From Gammaproteobacteria bacterium (lineage in GTDB: Bacteria; Pseudomonadota; Gammaproteobacteria; Xanthomonadales; SZUA-5), in NCBI GenBank assembly GCA_030430155.1, contig JAUIFV010000014.1, positions 1 through 48,204 of the forward strand: a DNA stretch of 48,204 bases, given 5' to 3'. A program made the position numbers and the translations under genes. Of the stretch, positions 44,370 to 48,204 are shown in pieces. Positions within the stretch are counted from its first letter, which is position 1, and each line of letters starts with the position of its first letter. Under the pieces are notes generated by a model that ran no database searches, was not told the origin of the DNA, and was given only the letters and a program-made list of their open reading frames with translations.

Positions 44370-47174
44370 ATGGATTCGGGTCGTTGGCAAACGCTGTGGA
44401 AGCTCTTCGATATGGCCCTGGCTCAGCCGCAAGAGCAGCGTTTGTCTTGGCTGCGGGAACAGTGCGCCGACGACGCCGAACTGCTCGCCGAACTGCAGGC
44501 ATTGCTCGCCGCCGAGGCGCAGCGCGACGCCATACTCGATCGGGCACCCACGCCACCCATACGCTCTGAGCGCCTGCACCCGGGTGACCAGGTTGACCGC
44601 TATCGCATCGTCCGCGCGCTGGGCCAGGGCGGCATGGGCAGCGTCTATCTGGCCGAACGTACCGACGGTGAGTACGCCCAGCGCGCGGCGCTGAAGGTGA
44701 TCGCGCCCGGTCACGCCCATCCGGTGCTGGTCGAGCGCTTCCGCCGCGAACGCCAGATCATGGCCGCCCTGGGCCACCCCGGCATCGCGCGCCTGCTCGA
44801 TGGCGGTCACACCCAGGCCGGCTGGCCCTATTTGGTGATGGATTTTGTCGACGGCGTCGCCATCGACGCCTATTGCGAGCAGCAGCGTCTGGGGCTCGGC
44901 GCCCGCCTGGCGCTGCTGGCCCAGGTCTGTGATGCGGTCGACTACGCCCATCGTCGACTGGTAGTGCACCGGGACTTGAAGCCCGGCAACATCCTGGTGA
45001 CTGCCGAGGGGCGTCCGGTGCTGCTGGATTTTGGCATCGCCAAGTTGATCGATCCGGACGCGGCCGACGACGCCACCGCGCTGAGCGGCTTGCGCCCCTA
45101 CACCCCGGGTTACGCCGCGCCTGAACAGCTGGAAGGCGAGCCGGTCGGCGTGGCTGCGGATGTCTACGGCCTCGGCATACTGCTGTTTGAGCTGCTCAGC
45201 GGTAGCCGACCCTTTCAGCCCGAGCCCAAAGAGCCGCTGCGCCTGGCCGAGCAGATCCGCAGTCGGCAGATACCGCGACTGCGCGACGGCGCAAAAGCTG
45301 ACCGCCGCGCCCTGAGCCGGATGCCGGAGCTGGATTGGATCGCCAGACGGGCGCTGGCTGCCGATCCCGACCGCCGCTATGCCGACGCCGCCGACCTGGC
45401 CCGCGATCTGCGTGCGCTGCTCGAGCATCGACCGGTCAGCGCTCGTCCGGAAAGCCTGCTCTATCGCAGCGGCAAGTTCTGCCGGCGCCACTGGGTTGGA
45501 GTGGCGATGAGCGTGGGTTTCGTTCTCACCGTCGCCGGTTTCGGCGTTCAGCTCCATCGCGAAAGCCAGCGCACCCGCGCGACATTGGTGCAAAGCAGCA
45601 CCGAACGCGACCGTCACCAGGCCGCCGCTGATTTTCTGCGCGATCTGTTCATTACCGCGGACAGTACCCAGCGCGGCGGCGCCCAGATCAGCGCTCTGGA
45701 ACTGCTCGACCGCGGTCGCCAGGCGCTTGCCGAGCGCACCGACCTGAGCGCTGCTACACGAATGACGCTGCTACAGACGCTGGCTGAGGTCTATCGCAAT
45801 AGCGGCCGTTTTGATGCCGCGCTGGAACTGCTGGAGCAGGCGCTAAGCCTCAGCGATGAGGCCGAGCGCGGCGAACGCGCGCGCTTGCTTGCCGATCTGG
45901 GGACCGTGCAGCAGCTGCGCGGCGAGCATGCGGAGGCGCAAGCCACTTTGGAAAGCGCGCTGGCGCTGGCTGAGCAACCGCGATTGCAGGCGCTGATCCA
46001 GCTGCGTCTGGGTCAGGCGCTGCAGTCGCTTGGAGACCACCAGAGCGCCGGCACCGCCTTTCAGCTCGCCCATCAGCAGCTCAATGCGGTCGATTCCGAG
46101 CGCGACCCTCTGCTCGCCGACGCCGCGCTGCGGCTGGGTTCCTGGCACTGGATGGGCGGCCGGCTGGCGCAGGCCGAAGACTGGTATGCACGCGCACTGA
46201 CGATGCGGCGCAGCGCCGGCGACGCCAATCTGCCCGAGCTGGCTCGCGCCCTGGACGCCTTCGGCGCAGTGCGCCACGCGCGCGGCGATTTCGCTGCAGG
46301 CGTGGCGATGTACCGCGAAGCGGTGCAGCTGCGGCGACGGGTGCTCGGCGACGGCCACAGCCACACCGCCGACAGTCTGAGCAATCTGGGCGCGGCCCTG
46401 TACGACATGGGCGACGATGCCGGTGCCGAGCAGGCGCTCAACGAGGCGCTGGCGATCTATCAGCAGGTCAGTGCCAAGGCCAACCCGGCACAGGCCAGGA
46501 CCCTGAACAATCTGGCCCTGGTCCGGCAGCGCGCAGGCGACCGCGGCCAGGCCCGGGAGCTCTACCAACGCGCGCTGGAGATCAACTTGGCCAGTTTCGG
46601 CGAGAAACATCGTTCGGTGGCGGCCAATCTGAACAATCTCGGGCTGCTTTCCGAGCAGCTGGGCGATCTGGATGCCGCCTTGGACTATCTGCAGCGAGCA
46701 ATTGACGCGCAGGAAGCGGCACTGGGCGCCGAGCACCCGTCGTTGGCCTTCGCGCTGGGCAATCTGGGCCGGGTTCAGCTGTGGCGAGAACAGCCGCAGA
46801 CTGCGCTGGCGCTACTGGGCCGTGCCGCCGAGATCCGGCATCGCGCGCTGGACCCGGAGCACCCGATGCACGCCGAGACCATGAGCTGGTTAGGCTACAT
46901 CCACTGCGTGGTGCTGGGGGAGCACGGAGCGGGCCTGGAACTCCTGGAGCGGTCGCTGGCGCTGCGCGAAGCGCAGTTGGAGCCTGGCGCAGTGGCCACC
47001 GAGGAGAGCCGCGCGCTGCTCGGCTGTTGCCGTCTGGCAGGGGGCGATCTGCCGGGCGCGCGTGCCGACCTGCGCAGCGCCCTCCCGGAATTGCGCAAGC
47101 ACTGGCCACAAACCAGCCCAAGCTGGCAGATGCTGGCTGAGGCAGCTAGTGAGGCGGGAATCCCGGCGCAGTAG
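44370..47174 (+). CDS. Membrane Ser/Thr protein kinase with TPR repeats
   Basis: A 934-residue protein. Residues 1-60 are a helical head (WKLFDMALAQPQEQRLSWLR) typical of ECF-linked kinases. The kinase domain, about 70-350, has GQGGMGSVYLAERT, ALKVIAPG with the catalytic Lys, VVHRDLKPGNILV near 198, LLDFGIAKL near 218 and YAAPEQLEG; it appears catalytically complete. A membrane helix (WVGVAMSVGFVLTVAGFGV) lies at about 373-392. The C-terminal ~540 residues are TPR-like repeats, the last with kinesin-light-chain character (EINLASFGEKHRSVAANLNNLGLL). ATG 44370 has GGAGAGG close upstream. Probably regulates the divergent ECF sigma factor, with the downstream phosphatase as possible antagonist. 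Confidence 0.9.
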   Translation: MDSGRWQTLWKLFDMALAQPQEQRLSWLREQCADDAELLAELQALLAAEAQRDAILDRAPTPPIRSERLHPGDQVDRYRIVRALGQGGMGSVYLAERTDGEYAQRAALKVIAPGHAHPVLVERFRRERQIMAALGHPGIARLLDGGHTQAGWPYLVMDFVDGVAIDAYCEQQRLGLGARLALLAQVCDAVDYAHRRLVVHRDLKPGNILVTAEGRPVLLDFGIAKLIDPDAADDATALSGLRPYTPGYAAPEQLEGEPVGVAADVYGLGILLFELLSGSRPFQPEPKEPLRLAEQIRSRQIPRLRDGAKADRRALSRMPELDWIARRALAADPDRRYADAADLARDLRALLEHRPVSARPESLLYRSGKFCRRHWVGVAMSVGFVLTVAGFGVQLHRESQRTRATLVQSSTERDRHQAAADFLRDLFITADSTQRGGAQISALELLDRGRQALAERTDLSAATRMTLLQTLAEVYRNSGRFDAALELLEQALSLSDEAERGERARLLADLGTVQQLRGEHAEAQATLESALALAEQPRLQALIQLRLGQALQSLGDHQSAGTAFQLAHQQLNAVDSERDPLLADAALRLGSWHWMGGRLAQAEDWYARALTMRRSAGDANLPELARALDAFGAVRHARGDFAAGVAMYREAVQLRRRVLGDGHSHTADSLSNLGAALYDMGDDAGAEQALNEALAIYQQVSAKANPAQARTLNNLALVRQRAGDRGQARELYQRALEINLASFGEKHRSVAANLNNLGLLSEQLGDLDAALDYLQRAIDAQEAALGAEHPSLAFALGNLGRVQLWREQPQTALALLGRAAEIRHRALDPEHPMHAETMSWLGYIHCVVLGEHGAGLELLERSLALREAQLEPGAVATEESRALLGCCRLAGGDLPGARADLRSALPELRKHWPQTSPSWQMLAEAASEAGIPAQ

Positions 47175-47236
47175 TCCATCGGTTGCCTGATTTGCAGCGG
47201 CGTGCGTCACTATGCCAATCCCGCTGGAACTTCACC

Positions 47237-47737
47237 ATGGATCAACCATCAAGCCCCTACGCCGCGCCGACGAGCGCGGTTGCTGATCGCACCGAACGTC
47301 CGGGCCGACCAGTTCTGGCCGTACTCGCTGGCGTTGCCATCGACATCATCGGGACGATCATCGTCAGCATGCTGCTCGGCTTCGGCTACGGAATCTTCCT
47401 GGCCATCAATGGCGCCAACACGTCGGATATGGAGGCACTACTGACGGCTACTGACAGCTCGCTGTATATGACCCTGGGGATGATTTTCGGCTTTGCGGTA
47501 TCGGTATTGGCAGGCTACTGGTGCGCGCGCATAGGCAAGCGGCAGATTTACCTGCTGGGATCGATCCAGTTTGTACTGACCAGCGCTTTCTTCATGCTGA
47601 TCACCCCGACGGAAGCTTCGCTGCTGCATCTGCTGCTGGCATTCATCAACCTGGCTAGCGTGTTCCTGGGCTGTTACCTCTGGCAGCGCAACAACCCACT
47701 CACCCGCGCGGCGGCACCCGCATCGCCAGCGCCGTGA
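47237..47737 (+). CDS. Hypothetical four-helix membrane protein
   Basis: A 166-residue protein with a polar head (MDQPSSPYAAPTSAVADR) resembling the Tyr-Ala-Pro-Pro heads of small uncharacterised membrane proteins. Four hydrophobic helices are seen: about 27-53 (VLAVLAGVAIDIIGTIIV), 78-95 (MTLGMIFGFAVSVLAGYW), 106-120 (LLGSIQFVLTSAFFML) and 127-145 (LHLLLAFINLASVFLGCY). ATG 47237 follows a 62-base gap from the kinase gene, so co-transcription with the kinase is possible. Its 3' end overlaps the end of the convergent phosphatase gene by 38 bases. No family recognised. Confidence 0.7.
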   Translation: MDQPSSPYAAPTSAVADRTERPGRPVLAVLAGVAIDIIGTIIVSMLLGFGYGIFLAINGANTSDMEALLTATDSSLYMTLGMIFGFAVSVLAGYWCARIGKRQIYLLGSIQFVLTSAFFMLITPTEASLLHLLLAFINLASVFLGCYLWQRNNPLTRAAAPASPAP

Positions 47738-48204
47738 TGTCGTCGCTCTGCTCGGCACCGCGGGCAAAGCCGTTGACGCTGTCGACGCAGGCGTTGACCA
47801 GCGTGGTCATGTCCTCATTGGAGTAGCCGACCAGCAGCTCGTGCATGCGCGCCTCGCCGTATTCGTTGTTGTCGGGATCCATCGCCTCGTTGACGCCATC
47901 GGTATAGAGGAACAGCACGTCGCGCTCACGCAGCTTGAGCTGCGCGTTGCCGAACTCGGCGTGTTCTGAGGCGCCCAGTGGCACGGACTTGGCGCCGGCA
48001 ATCTCGGTGGCCTCGCCTTCGCGGATGTAGACCGGATGGTTGTGGCCGGCGTTGCTGTAGATCAGGGTGCCTTCACGCCGATCGAAAACCGCGGCGAAGA
48101 CGGTGACGAACATCGCCTGGCTGTTGTTTCCGACAATTCCGGTTTGCCGCCTTATTTTTCCAGTCTGATTGTGGCGAAGTCCGATCAGGCGGTCACCGAT
48201 GAAG
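47700..48204 (-). pseudogene. SpoIIE/PP2C-type phosphatase C-terminus, probably interrupted at the right edge
   Basis: From about 48119 down to the TGA at 47700 the frame encodes the end of a PP2C-like SpoIIE phosphatase: AMFVTVFAAVFDRREG, YSNAGHNHPVYIREG, VLFLYTDGVNEAMD and QSDDITALAMRVP. These are the usual C-terminal motifs, including the metal-binding Asp of SDD. The frame stays open to the window edge, but upstream of 48120 the residues (IGLRHNQTGKIRRQTGIVGN) do not resemble the expected region before AMFVT, and base composition becomes AT-richer. The gene is therefore either cut by an insertion or its 5' part is unusual. Such phosphatases often oppose anti-sigma or Ser/Thr kinases, which fits the nearby kinase/ECF genes. 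Confidence 0.65.
48122..48204. mobile_element. Possible end of an insertion sequence
   Basis: TGTTGTTTCCGACAATTCC at 48122 starts an AT-richer stretch that breaks the phosphatase homology. A TG dinucleotide terminus with TTTCCGACAA is reminiscent of IS21-family ends, but only 83 bases are visible, so neither family nor orientation can be fixed. Confidence 0.3.

Overview
The window is about 48 kb of GC-rich (roughly 65 percent by eye) bacterial chromosome. Gene content fits a gammaproteobacterium, most likely near Xanthomonadales/Lysobacterales: PBP1B with a UB2H-like region, a DUF1820 protein beside thiD, a stand-alone gspA-gspB pair, a PutA without the DNA-binding ribbon-helix-helix, AlaA, YpfJ, and an aa3-type cox operon with DUF2244 at its head. 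No rRNA, CRISPR array, phage region or plasmid backbone is visible. The taxonomic call is inference from gene types; no marker gene was compared.

Layout. 0-9 kb: the 5' three quarters or more of mrcB (PBP1B) on the minus strand, then a 1497-residue three-domain glycosyltransferase, alaA and an SGNH hydrolase on plus. 9-14.9 kb: a frameshifted SRPBCC/GyrI-like gene, gcvH and gcvT separated by a 297-bp transposon-like inverted-repeat element, an exported RidA-like protein, and thiD, DUF1820 and rhomboid genes. 15-21 kb: gspB-gspA and putA. 21-26 kb: a cox operon (DUF2244, coxB, coxA, a 49-residue small membrane protein, ctaG, coxC). 26-32 kb: a large secreted BNR-propeller protein and a MotA/MotB-like pair. 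32.4-39 kb: tRNA-Pro(CGG), ypfJ, argS and two further metallopeptidases. 39-42 kb: feoA-feoB and a Cys-rich FeoB partner behind a probable Fur box. 42-43.5 kb: a ubiquitin-like MoaD/ThiS-type protein ending in Gly-Gly together with a cytoplasmic BNR propeller. 43.7-48.2 kb: an ECF sigma factor divergent from a Ser/Thr kinase with TPRs, a small membrane protein and part of a SpoIIE/PP2C phosphatase that looks interrupted at the right edge.

Most genes are housekeeping (cell wall, glycine cleavage, thiamine, proline catabolism, terminal respiration, arginine charging, ferrous iron import). The accessory interest lies between genes. A family of heptanucleotide arrays (unit GGGCCCA and variants such as GGGCTGA) occupies several intergenic gaps; two copies share an exact 30-bp inverted segment flanking the BNR gene. 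Two further mini-inverted-repeat elements (10.99-11.29 kb and 43.09-43.25 kb) and a near-perfect 29-bp-arm palindrome at 33.62-33.70 kb also sit between genes.

The best candidates for an undescribed system are the Gly-Gly-ended ubiquitin-like protein with its cytoplasmic BNR propeller, and the MotA/MotB-like motor pair, which has no flagellar or Zorya genes beside it.
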